Assembly: GCF_000699445.3 (NCBI RefSeq)
Contig: NC_067195.1
Span: forward strand, 21,467,287-21,531,286
Length of the DNA: 64,000 nucleotides
Direction of reading: 5' to 3'
Source: Schistosoma haematobium
Lineage: Eukaryota; Platyhelminthes; Trematoda; Strigeidida; Schistosomatidae
Below the pieces are notes generated by a model. The model did not search any database. It was not told the DNA's origin and saw nothing but the letters and a program-made list of their open reading frames with translations. Made by a program: the position numbers and the translations under genes. Positions within the stretch are counted from its first letter, which is position 1. Each line of letters opens with the position of its first letter. Shown piece after piece: positions 48,396 through 58,560 of the stretch.

Positions 48396-49200
48396 TGGTA
48401 CACACTTCCAAATTCTACCAACTAGCAATTTAAGTCGATGACCATTCATTGTCATTGATGATGTGTATTTTACTACTAATCATAACTTCCCAACTGAATT
48501 TCATGAACTCATCTCAAAGTAAATAATGAATATGGGGTCTCGCCCCAGAAGAAACTGATTTTCAGCGCTTCCTGATCATAAAATTACCCTCACTGAGATG
48601 GATACGTGATGAATACCATCTACATAGTAAAATTATGGCTACAAAACAAATTCATTGTAAATATTGTAATTAACAAGTATTTGTCATAATTATAACAGCA
48701 ATAATAATTAAAACAACAGTTAAAACTGGTTAAACTTGATCATAATACAGACCCATTTAGCTCTCTTACAATTCATACTGACTTTCCTATAGTTTTTGGG
48801 TCGATTTTTTGGCAATGATTCAATGTTATATATATGAAACCATTGAGATGTGATTGAAATTCGTTTTGTTTAAGAGATTCAACTAAGAAATGTTCATTAC
48901 ATTGAGAACTAAATAGCATAGAAATTTAGACATAATCATTTATTAGTGACCATGTGAACTATGCCTTTTAATAGCAAACAACTCTTAGTAATGGATGAAA
49001 TGACATTGCATAATAGATTAATCGTTACAAAATCCATTTGCTTTTAATTTAACTTCTCATACATTTCAATGTCTAAATTAACTGAAATATTGCTTTTGTA
49101 AATGTTACATTTGTTTTCTTCAGAAACTTTCATGCATTTTGTGAGTTTAGTACTTTGAAAAATTATCTTAGGAATAAAGAAACTGGTATTTTTTATTCTA
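48396..49200. other. A+T-rich non-coding stretch
   Basis: Nothing recognised. Confidence 0.4.
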
Positions 49201-49246
49201 ACTTGTATCCTGTATAGTCGACACTGTGCTGTGTGCTACTGATGTC

Positions 49247-49259
49247 GACAGATATAAGT
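49247..49259. repeat. Target-site duplication of the 49.3-50.4 kb LINE (left copy)
   Basis: GACAGATATAAGT is repeated without mismatch at 50450-50462. The two copies bracket the LINE 3' tail repeat and its 5' truncation point. Confidence 0.8.
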
Positions 49260-50449
49260 CAGTCAGTCAGTCAGTAACAACGTAGAACTTCGTACGTACG
49301 TACATCAGTTCGAGTTGCCACATCACATTAGCACAGAGATGCAGTTGTCGATTCCAATCCCGTAGTGGTAGAGGTACTAAGATTATAAGCAGTAATCGGA
49401 CACATTAGGGTTTGGAGATGTTATTTAAAGAGTATAATCCAGTGAAATAAATTTGGAAAGAGGAAAAAAGGGACATGAAGAATTCAGAAGATTAGAATTT
49501 GGGAGAACACAAAGAGTGGATGCACCTGCGCCATTGCAAACGATTTTGAGCCATGTCATTCAACGTCTCTAACCATCGGTTGCTATCATCTCGTGGTCCC
49601 CAACCAGGTAGTCTACACCTACCAACATGACTCAGTCCACTTGTCAGTGACTTCATGGACTTATGACATTTGTTGGTCTGTCCGCCCCTAGCTTTCTTCC
49701 AACCCACTCCTACACCAGAAAACATCGCACGTCGAGGCAGTCGGTCGTTGGGCATACGTAACACGTGTCCCAGCCATCTCAACTGATGAAGTTTCACCAC
49801 TTCATCAATCGATTTGCCATCCTTACCTAGTACCCTTTTCCTAACAACTGGATTACTTACTCGATGCTCCCAAGATATACGAGCAATGTTTCGAAGACAC
49901 CTATGATCGAATACTAGTAACCTATGAATTTCCTCTACTCTTACCGGCCACGTTTCACTGCCATAAAGTAGGACGGGACGAACTGCTGCGCAGTAAACAC
50001 GTCCTTTGTTTGATAGACGGATATCTCGCCTACGCCATAAATGACGCAAGTTGGTAAAAACTAGTCGAACCTTCTGTGTCCGTGCTGAGATCTCGTCACA
50101 CACCAGACCACAGGGGCTGATGAGACTTCCAAGATAAGTGAAGCGGTCGACACACTCAACTACTTCACTCCCTATCACTAGTTCGGGTGTCGATGCAACC
50201 CAATCCTGAAGCAACATTTTGCATTTCGAGGGAGAGAATCTCATCCCGAACATGCTTGCATTGTTGCTGAGAGTGGTCAGAAGACTCTGCATTTTGTCAG
50301 CGTCTTCGCCAAATAAAACTATGTCATCGGCATATTCTAAGTCAACAAGTGAACCTCCCGGTAGAAGTTCAACCCCTGGAAATTTAGATGAGGAAAGTGT
50401 TATCTCTAAAAGTACGTCGACCACAAAGTTGAACAAGAATGGGGAGAGT
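49260..50449 (-). mobile_element. 5'-truncated RTE/SR2-like LINE, family A, inside repeat R1
   Basis: Minus-strand copy ending at its 3' side in a CTGA tandem repeat (CAGTCAGTCAGTCAG), truncated at its 5' side within the LSPFLFNF motif of the reverse transcriptase. A perfect 13-base duplication flanks it. It is less damaged than the 5.1-kb copy: one frame runs through palm, thumb and C-terminus without a stop. It interrupts a copy of R1 whose halves lie at about 49200-49259 and 50450-50760. Confidence 0.9.
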
Positions 50450-50640
50450 GACAGATATAAGTAGTATGTAGCAGCAATCGAAAGTGAAATGCCTGGAGGT
50501 AAAAGGTTAAAAAGATCAAAGCGAAGAGGACGAGAACAAAGAATGATTAGTGTGGAAACGAAAGAACAATGAAGTCTGAGACAATTGATTGATTGATATT
50601 TACAAAAGGAACAGTCAAGTTTGAGACGGTTGACTAACAT
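49492..50640 (-). pseudogene. Chimeric open frame: R1 leader joined to LINE reverse transcriptase
   Basis: A 382-codon minus-strand frame. Residues 1 to about 63 are translated from flanking repeat R1; from LSPFLFNFVVD (about 65) it is LINE. YADD is intact at 103-106 (LEYADDIVLFGED), followed by MRFSPSKCKMLLQDW, FTYLGSLISP, LRHLWRRRDIRLSNKGRVYC, LLYGSETWPVRVEE, QLRWLGHVLRMPNDRLPRRA and GRCRLPGWGPRD, ending SLCSPKF. Everything before motif 5, including the first catalytic Asp and the endonuclease, is absent, so it cannot be a working enzyme. The continuity is accidental fusion across the insertion junction plus a fairly young age. Confidence 0.85.
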
Positions 50641-50760
50641 TTTGTAAATGAAGTATTTACTGTGTGGTTCTCAGATTTCACTAAAAGGTTCTGTAATTTT
50701 ATGTTTAAATACATTTGATTGTCCTCACTTGTGTTCTTCTTCACTATAATACTTGTGATA
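50450..50760 (+). repeat. Dispersed repeat R1, second copy (right part)
   Basis: Continues from the short left part at 49.2 kb after the LINE. It holds the unoccupied site matching the 45.4-kb insertion and the end GATTGTCCTCACTTGTGTTC. See 45176-45740. Confidence 0.6.
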
Positions 50761-50819
50761 TACAAATCAATTCACTCTAAATTGTCAGATAAATTTTAAC
50801 AGATTAAAATTAAAAACCC

Positions 50820-51400
50820 GAAGTTCAGAGAAAGGATCTCTTTTCAAGGAATTTATTATCAAGCTGTACAATCGTATATATATGAAAATTTTTTGTTTTT
50901 GTAAAAGTACTAATTCCGTGAGGAAATGTGAACAGAGTTAATAAAAAGGGTTATAATACTAGATTACGTAATATGAATAATAACAATAGATTTGATGAAT
51001 ATAATAAGATGATTAAACTGTTTTTGTCATAATAATTAAAGGTCATAGAGGTGTAAAAATAAATAAGGTGATATGATGAGTATTCACAAATAAAACAATG
51101 AGAATATATGACATAACTAAAGGGGAGAATGTAGTAATAATAATAATAATAATAATAACAATAATAGTAGAATAATCAAAATAATTAAGGCCAAGGTAAC
51201 GATAACGATAAGACGTACTTCTCTTGTACTCATAGTTCTGGTTTAAGCTCCTGGATGGTAAGAGCTTCGGATATTTTCAAAAGTTGGATGCGAAGAAATC
51301 TGGGTAGATTTGAATGAATCATATAAACAACCCTAAAATCAATTTGTGCATCTGTAGAATGGTTATAGTCGATTAGGTGTTCTAACTGTTTTCCTTTCAC
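50820..51400 (-). mobile_element. Penelope-like element 3' end and pseudo-LTR piece
   Basis: On the minus strand 51395-51205 translates to LEHLIDYNHSTDAQIDFRVV, then YMIHSNLPRFLRIQ, ISEALTIQELKPEL and a stop in place of Asn before VQEKY, the pattern of the C-terminal GIY-YIG nuclease region of Penelope-like elements (E-A-x-x-I-x-x-x-x-P-x-L-N). Then comes 3' UTR similar to 34.76-35.17 kb, and at 50890-50820 pseudo-LTR sequence (GTACAGCTTGATAATAAATT) with a relic hammerhead: CCTTGAAAAG, AGAGA/TCTCT pairing, GAACTTCGGG. Confidence 0.6.
51131..51170. repeat. (AAT)n microsatellite, interrupted
   Basis: AATAAT units with one AAC and an AGT end, inside the Penelope 3' region. Confidence 0.9.
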
Positions 51401-53194
51401 AGATTAGTCACTAACATCATTAAATTGTTATAAAATTGTTTCATTTATTTTCACAGTATATAATAATATAACTAACAATTGATGAAATAGTTTATGAGAA
51501 GTAAAAATTGTTCAACGAAATAAATTCAGTTATTTATTTTGACCATAGACATACCAAATGGAGAGAAAAAATCAATATGTAAACATCATCGTCATCATCA
51601 TCATTATCGTTTTATGGTTCTATTTACAATTAAATTTTCAACGAGGAGAGAAAATGTTAAGCTGAAAATTCATCTTATGCTAAATTTCAAATCTTTCTTC
51701 TACCCTTTAAACGACAATCAGAAATATTTTCTCTGACTTGTTAACAGTTATATATAATTTAATAATATTATGTTTCATAGGTATAGCAAAATATTAAATA
51801 ATTTGTTTACAACTTATCTTTCTAATACTAATCATGTTTCATACATATCAAAGATGCCTTCTGTTTATTTACTATAGTGAAGTAAAAGTGAATGAATTAC
51901 ATGTGGATTTGTGAACTGCGGATTCGATCGCCTGAATTGATGTAAATAGTATTGCTAAATGATGATTACGCATAAAATCTGAATTAATGGTTCACTGGTT
52001 TAAAAGAATAGATATTAACGACAGAATTATTATTCAGTATATTGTTAGTTGTTCATTTCTAATAAGATATAACAAAAATTATTAACATAAATATAAAAAT
52101 GGGTGAAATTCATCCGCAAAGTGATTGATTTTAGGATACAGATCTTCTCCTGCGCTTAAAAATCAATCAAATTAAGGTTTCGTCATGAAACTCAATTCTT
52201 TCGAGTTATATCACCATAATCCAATTTTTTTCATTTTTAACTGTTCTACAATTTGAAGTCTTATCACTTTGACAAACGTATGTGTATTCAGTGTTCTTTG
52301 TCGCTTCAGTTATTCAATCAAACCATTTAACTGAATTTACAGTAAAATCTATATTCAAAAAAATACCCATACTTCGACAACATAATTAAATGATCTAACA
52401 GTACATTAAAAAGTGTTTGTCAGAATATAAGTGCGAAAAACCAATGAAGGGAGTGAATGATTGAAGTAGTTGCCTGTTTTCTATACAACGGTATTTTTAA
52501 CTACGATGAAGGAAAATAATTATTCCCAGCGTACTTTTATTCAAGTATATTTAATTATGTAAACACGTCATGTATTTCGTACGACATAATTATTTAATAT
52601 TTGCAGTTTAAATAAGACATATCTGACCTGTGAAATACATTGGATTGTAATTTTCTACCTATTAATGTACATATACCGCTATTTTCAACTGAATTTCAAG
52701 ACAATTGATCAACTTTCAAAAATGCTTGATGTCAGCAATGTTTTTAGCTCTGTACACTAAGCATTAAAATAAATTTTGAAATTGTTTTTGTTTTAGTGTG
52801 ATCATTTTAGATTTGATGATTTTTCCCAAGATTCGATCGTTGAATAACTATACTATGGTTAGATGAAAATCTTTCATTTTCAATCAATCCATCTTATGTC
52901 TTTTGTAGTCACGTTAAGTTGTTTTGAGTTCATTGAAATATGAATTCAAAAATTGTTATGACTAATGTAGCAATAGATTACCCTCATCAGATCAACCGAT
53001 AAAACATTTTTTCTTGTGAATACGAAAAATTTCGTTTCACGGGAAAATAAACTGAAGTACTGAAAGTTTTAAACTATTTCTCATAATATGAAAATAATAA
53101 ATGGAATAAGTATTTCAGTAGGTTGAATTCAATTTTCTACGTAATAATGTATTTCAAGTGAACAGTTTCAAGACAAACTGACATGAACTGAGGA
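51401..53194. other. A+T-rich non-coding stretch
   Basis: A CATCAT-type run near 51583-51606. No gene or element recognised. Confidence 0.4.
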
Positions 53195-53345
53195 ACTGAT
53201 GATTATCAACCAGAACCGGGCATCTATTATCGTCTATTGTAAGACTTCTTAAGACGCTGTAGATGATTGAGATCCAGTGGGGCCGAGTTCACAGATACAT
53301 AAGTTCCAAACCCAGTCGGCACAATCATTCTCCTATGGTATCAAC
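53195..53345. repeat. G+C-richer patch, probable repeat fragment
   Basis: CAACCAGAACCGGGCATC, AGACGCTGTAGATGATTGAG and CCAGTGGGGCCGAGTTCACA stand out from the flanks. No motif or in-window relative allows a class. It may be the end of an LTR-type element. Confidence 0.3.
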
Positions 53346-54327
53346 GTTTATTTAAATTGTGTAAAGCAAAACCTTACATACATACAATCCACAATAATAA
53401 CTGTTATACTTAAAAAGAGAGAGAAAAAAATAGAAAATAGATAATGAGTTTTCTATTTAACGTTAACCTCATCATATCTTATTATCCACTTACTTATCTT
53501 ATTCCTAAATAGATTGACTCCATAAGTCATAGACTTCGGCTAGAGTTTTAGGAATTCTACCATGAAATAAGTCAGAGTATACAGTGATTATCTACTTACT
53601 TCATAAAACAACTTACTGCAAATTATATTCTGCATCAAAATAAGTTGTCCAACCCTCCGTTTTATATAAGATCTATTTAATACATAATTGCTGACATCTA
53701 CAAAGTTGCTTAAGTATTATTGAATTCAGAATTACAAAGGTTTAAAATTACATATTACATTAGACAAAACGTATTCATAAAACAACCTTTTGTCTGGACT
53801 AATTCCATGTCATTTCACATCAGAGAATAAAAGAGTTTCTTCTGAATGTAAAGTATTTCAGCGAAAAATCGATAAAGCAACCAAGTAATATGTTTAATCT
53901 ACATTTTACTTTACTAATAAGTTGACCAAAATGTAATGGACTGGAAAAAGTGATATTAACTTATTATCCTTCAACATATATTTTAATAAATTCTTGAATC
54001 GCAATTGCTTGTAATATTATAACTTAATCTAAAAGAATAGAAGCTCTGATTGAGTCGATATCTCGTTATAACTTGTTTTTCGAACTTATGAAGCAGTGGG
54101 ATATGTTGAGCTGTCATTTTTCCAATTATGTTGAGATAAATATATGCGTTTCATAGCTTTAGTCCTTCTTATTACCTTGACGAGAACTCGTTTGAAATAT
54201 GTAATCAACTGGGGAAAGAATTGAGGGGTAAAGGTGATAACAAACATAAAAGAAAGCATTTAATCACGTTCTATGTTTTATATAGGACTATAAATAATGA
54301 ATATTCGCCAAAACAAACACTTGGTTC
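53346..54327. other. A+T-rich non-coding stretch
   Basis: Nothing recognised. Confidence 0.4.
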
Positions 54328-54562
54328 TATAAACTTAACGAGTATAACAAATTTTATACTCTACTTGTTTATTCACATGAGTAATAATTATAATCAATGA
54401 TGGTTCCGACCATTTGTCCAACTTTCAATTTTTTCCAGAAAGTTTTCAAAATATTATTAACTAATACAATAACAGAACTGATAGATATTTTGTAAATAAT
54501 GTAAGAAAAATCTAGACAGTTTTAAATCATTATAAACTTAACGAGTATAACAAATTTTATAC
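54328..54562. repeat. Copied segment inserted between 32-base direct repeats
   Basis: 54355-54538 is the copy of 43204-43388. It is bracketed by two perfect 32-base direct repeats, 54328-54359 and 54531-54562 (core AACTTAACGAGTATAACAAA). Between them lie 171 bases. The match to the source continues about five bases into each direct repeat (TATAC on the left, TATAA on the right), which looks like microhomology. Confidence 0.85.
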
Positions 54563-54599
54563 AAATTCTCGTATTCATATTTTGTACACACAACAATTA

Positions 54600-55690
54600 T
54601 AAGCCCAATAGGTAGACTACGTAATATTTTCCCGCCTAACATAGTGCGAGAAGCCTATTGGGCCTTCGAAAAAAGAGAAGAGTCTTACATAGAGGATTTG
54701 ACTAGGCACAGGAGAAATCAAAGTAAACTTATTCATTTTGGTTCACTTCGCGATCTTTGTATGTATTTAGGGATTATCTTATCAGTAGTATGGGAGATTA
54801 AATTTGCTAACACTATGTAGTGCAGACAGACGCATTTTGGCCTAGACTACACTTTCCCACAACTTTCGGAAGGCTTTATGAGAACCAAAGGCGCTGATGA
54901 GCCATCAATGAATTCACCAGTGGTGAACGTGGGACGTTCTCCCAGGTATGCTGTATATGCATATATTGGAATGCACATATCACAGGGACAGGTTCCAGTG
55001 ATAAACATATAGGCATAGATGGGCGCAGTTGCTAGTATGCGTTACATCTAATCATAAAATGCTCAAACAAGTTCACTCATCCCATAATTAAGTACAGGCA
55101 TGGAAGTTTCCGCCAACAATTATACGTTAAATGCACATATAAAATACACTGGCCAAGGTTCATGCACTCGACATGTACATAAAGGTATGAATGCGATAAC
55201 CACGGGCCGTAGCCCAGAGGCTTTTTCACTAAATGAATGCCAAATACTCAAACAGTACGCAAATAAGTCGTCTTGAACAATGTTCTCACTTCACGCTCAT
55301 ATCGCAAGCAGTGTTAGTGTCAACCCCTGTGCACTTGTAATGGCACGGCTTATCGCCTACGCTCTGGCCGGCCCCTGCCAGACTTTATGGGCCCTCCCAG
55401 ACAGAGTCTGTTCAAGCACCAAAAGGAAGTATTCTCCAGCGTCGAAATTGCTCTCTTAACTCAAACTTAACCTCTTTTCCCCCGTTAATCGGAATTAAGA
55501 TACACTGGTTGATTAACCCAATCTCCATCATTGGTAGAATGGGTGATAAGCCTGATATCCACCGTTTTATGCCGAGTGACTGGTTAATCCAGTCTATACT
55601 GTGGCGCTTGAATTGGTTAGTGGGGACAAAGATCACCCACTATCCAGGGAACCCCCCTCATATTACGTATTATTTATTCAACATAAATAC
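54600..55690 (-). repeat. Composite dispersed repeat, parts Y and X adjacent
   Basis: 54690-55020 corresponds to 24.83-25.27 kb (part Y, same orientation). About 55040-55660 corresponds in reverse to 23.04-23.60 kb (part X). It is G+C-rich with landmarks GGGCCCTCCCAGACAGAGTC and GCCTACGCTCTGGCCGGCC. A minus-strand frame at 55412-55636 (VPTNQFKRHSIDWINQSLG) has no recognised domain. The left edge near 54600 has AAGCCCAATAGG mirrored by GCCTATTGGGCCT, a terminal-hairpin look. Confidence 0.5.
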
Positions 55691-56064
55691 TGTTCTGACA
55701 ACGTAAACTGAGTCGATTTTTCACTAAAAAATAGATAGCACAATCATTTCAAACTGTGTACTTATTTCAATCTTAAATATTCAGAATAATGAGTTCGATG
55801 TCTCCTTGATCGAGAATGAGTTAGATATTATATTCTAATAGACATAACAAATAAAGCTTTAAAAATGGGAATAAAAATCCGCCGTTACAAGATAAAAAAC
55901 GAGATCAATTGGAGACGTTTAAACACACGGTTGTTATCTCACACACAATCGGGTAAATTTTAATAAATTTATACTGCAAGTAGATACAGTCATTGTGCAA
56001 ATTTGTAGTAAATATGAGTTATCATTTATTTAAAGATAGTTTTAGCTATCAACTGTTATTAACT
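55691..56064. other. A+T-rich non-coding stretch
   Basis: Nothing recognised. Confidence 0.4.
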
Positions 56065-56195
56065 AAAAAGCCAGAAAGCATTGAATGATCGATTTTTTCT
56101 AGTTTGTAATACTTTAGACGTGTACCTAGAGGACCTCACCTAAGGTTGAACTAATCAAATCGAATCATATCACCTTGAAACCAGTGACTTTCAAT
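56065..56195 (-). mobile_element. Very decayed hammerhead SINE copy
   Basis: AAAGCCAGAAAGCATTGAATG on the plus strand parallels the tail of the 13.2- and 21.7-kb copies (CCAGAAAGCACTGGA); TTTTTTCTAGTTTGTAAT sits where stem II should be, and CCTAAGGTTGAACTAATC near the B-box position. No working core remains. Confidence 0.4.
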
Positions 56196-58043
56196 TTAAA
56201 AATTCATATTTTTAACTTTAGAGTAATCAGTACTGAATACTGTCATTGTGTAATTGTTTCAGTTCAAAGACTATGCATATTTAGCGTCATAATTAACTGA
56301 CATCGTACAACTTATGGTATTATTAGTAGGTTCATTTACCTTGACATATACATTTAACTATACTAGTAGTAAATAGAATTACAAAAATGAACATGCAGCA
56401 CCTATAGCCATACTCATTAGATACGTACTATAAAATTAGAATCTCAAGAGATATTCCGAACCTAGACAACAAGTTAGAGTATTAGTTCACTTGGGTCCAT
56501 CAACTACATTTCAGTAAGACAATTTTTGTAAAGAAACAAAATTATAACATTAACTATGTTGAGCAAAATCAGATAGTCAACAGAAGTAGCTTATTATCTA
56601 TGCATTCTGTTATGAGGCTAGAAATTTCTTACAGGAAAATTATGTGAATTTCTTAGTGATTTATAATCATTTCAGTAAATTTACTACAGTTTTTATGAAA
56701 TGAAATATTTGCATATTATCGTTTTTTTATTCTCATCCATTAATGGAACTAGATGAGAATGTCGTGAAAGTATATAAAACATTTTATCCTATTCAAAGTC
56801 CCATAAAATTGACTTGATTTCTGTTTCTTTCTAGAATGTAAGCTTCTTATTTAATAAAACTGAACTTGAATCGTGCTCAGTTTATGATAAATATTCTCAT
56901 TTAGATAACTAATTACAAATGTTGATTTAAAACAATAGGCTACAATTCAAGCTGTTATTGATACTTTATGACATAATACATCAGTGCATAAATGTAAATT
57001 GCTATGTTTATTGGTTATATTTAGTTTTCAACTTCTTAATGATTCAGATACCATATTTATGTTCATATACAAAACTTTAAGCCAAGTTCATTGTATAAAA
57101 ATGAGAGAGACTACTATTCAAAATGAAGTAGATAAATTGTGGTCCGACCGATTTTGAATGTCAAGTACTTAAACTACTGGGTTATAAACTTATATACAAT
57201 TACATACTAGCTTTAACCTTAGTGAGATTGATAAAATTTCTCTAGCTTTTTTTTAATAATCAGGTTTAAACTAGGATTAGATATAAATTACATAAAGGTC
57301 ATTTAGAAGAAAAAGATATTACATTTATAGTCATTTTAACAATAATAATTCTTTAAGATGTGTTTAGCTTATTTAGTTTACTGTATGATTCACTTCAAGG
57401 TAAAGCACTAATTAATGGGGTTATTAACATATGACGATATTTTTATGAAGTTTCAAAACTCAGTGAATCGATATACTATCAAAATCAGTATGATTGTGAT
57501 GAGAAAATAAGTGATTTGTTAGTCAGTCATTTAACTGTTGAATTGTAAGTTCAAATCAGGTTCCGCCTACTTCCGTCTGAACAGTCAAACAATACCACTG
57601 TTCATACAAAACCTTAGCTCTGAGAAAAATACATAAATAAATATTATTGTTCTTTCGGAGTTCTAAAAGTATTCGACAGTAGATAAGTTATGATAATTAG
57701 TTTGTATCTCTCTCTGAAGTCAAAAATTTTAGAAACTGAAAGCATATGAGAACTTTTGGGTAACCTTAATGAATTACTGTCCGATTATCTGAAGTATATT
57801 AGTATCTGTTAAATTATTGGACAAGACCCAAGAATTTCTATAAATTTGTAACTACGGAGTACATGAGAACTATCCTTTGGTCAACCAGTCTAACTGTACA
57901 CATCCGTAGTTTTTTTAATCTTACTGTAAACTATGATGTTTTAGTTATCACATTACTGCTCGAGTTGTTTAACTCATAATTCCTTCTGTTTAGTGTTGTG
58001 CATTGCTTGCAATAATTAATTTCTGAATAATCAGTTATACACC
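56196..58043. other. A+T-rich non-coding stretch
   Basis: A short tRNA-like phrase (GTTCAAATCAGGTTCCGCC) at about 57550 may be a SINE scrap. Nothing else is seen. Confidence 0.35.
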
Positions 58044-58560
58044 AGATGGTGGTTGGAGGTAGTTGATAGGAAACCCTGGACATAGGTTCCGTGCTATTTG
58101 ACACTCGTCAGTAAGGTGTACCTGTAATCATGAAGTAACTAATGCTTCCTGCCGAATTCCATCCCGTGTCACCTAGCTTCACGTTCAGAGACGTTACTGC
58201 TGAGCTATCCGGATCGCGACTGACCTCCTGTAGGGACGGACAGCCCAGTGGTTAAGCCTCTAACCGCGAAGCTGGGCGACACGGGATCGAATTAATCAGA
58301 AGGCATTAGTTACTTCAAGATTACAGGTACACCTTACTGACGAGTGTCAAGTAGCACGGAACCTATGTCCAGGGTTTCCTGTCAACTACCTCCAACCACC
58401 ATCTCATCTTAACGTAGTGCACGCAATGTCGAGTCACCTAGACTACTGGCCACATTGCAACTTGCTCGATAGGATTCGATCTGCACTAAGAAGAACCTGA
58501 CACACACGACATTGAACACCATTCAGTTATCAATCAATTGTAAATAGTTACACACAACCA
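58044..58560 (+). mobile_element. tRNA-derived SINE with an inverted second copy
   Basis: The plus-strand copy runs from about 58231: A-box-like CAGCCCAGTGGTTAAGCC, B-box-like ACGGGATCGAATTAATC (58283-58293), body AGATTACAGGTACACCTTAC, CCAGGGTTTCCTGTCAACTA and CCTCCAACCACCATCTC, then a 3' part TGGCCACATTGCAAC to ATCAATTGTAAAT near 58550. Immediately left, 58044-58230 is a reversed copy of the head and first body part, so both tRNA-like heads abut near 58231 and the pair forms a palindrome of about 360 bases. The tRNA-like head suggests RNA polymerase III transcription. It differs from the hammerhead SINE. Confidence 0.75.

Noticed and set aside
49492..50640. Single intact 382-residue host protein
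   Set aside because: The N-terminal part is repeat R1, the rest is a 5'-truncated LINE, and target duplications mark the junctions.
55412..55706. Overlapping 65-74-codon frames as genes
   Set aside because: Both lie in composite repeat X and are broken in the copy at 23 kb.
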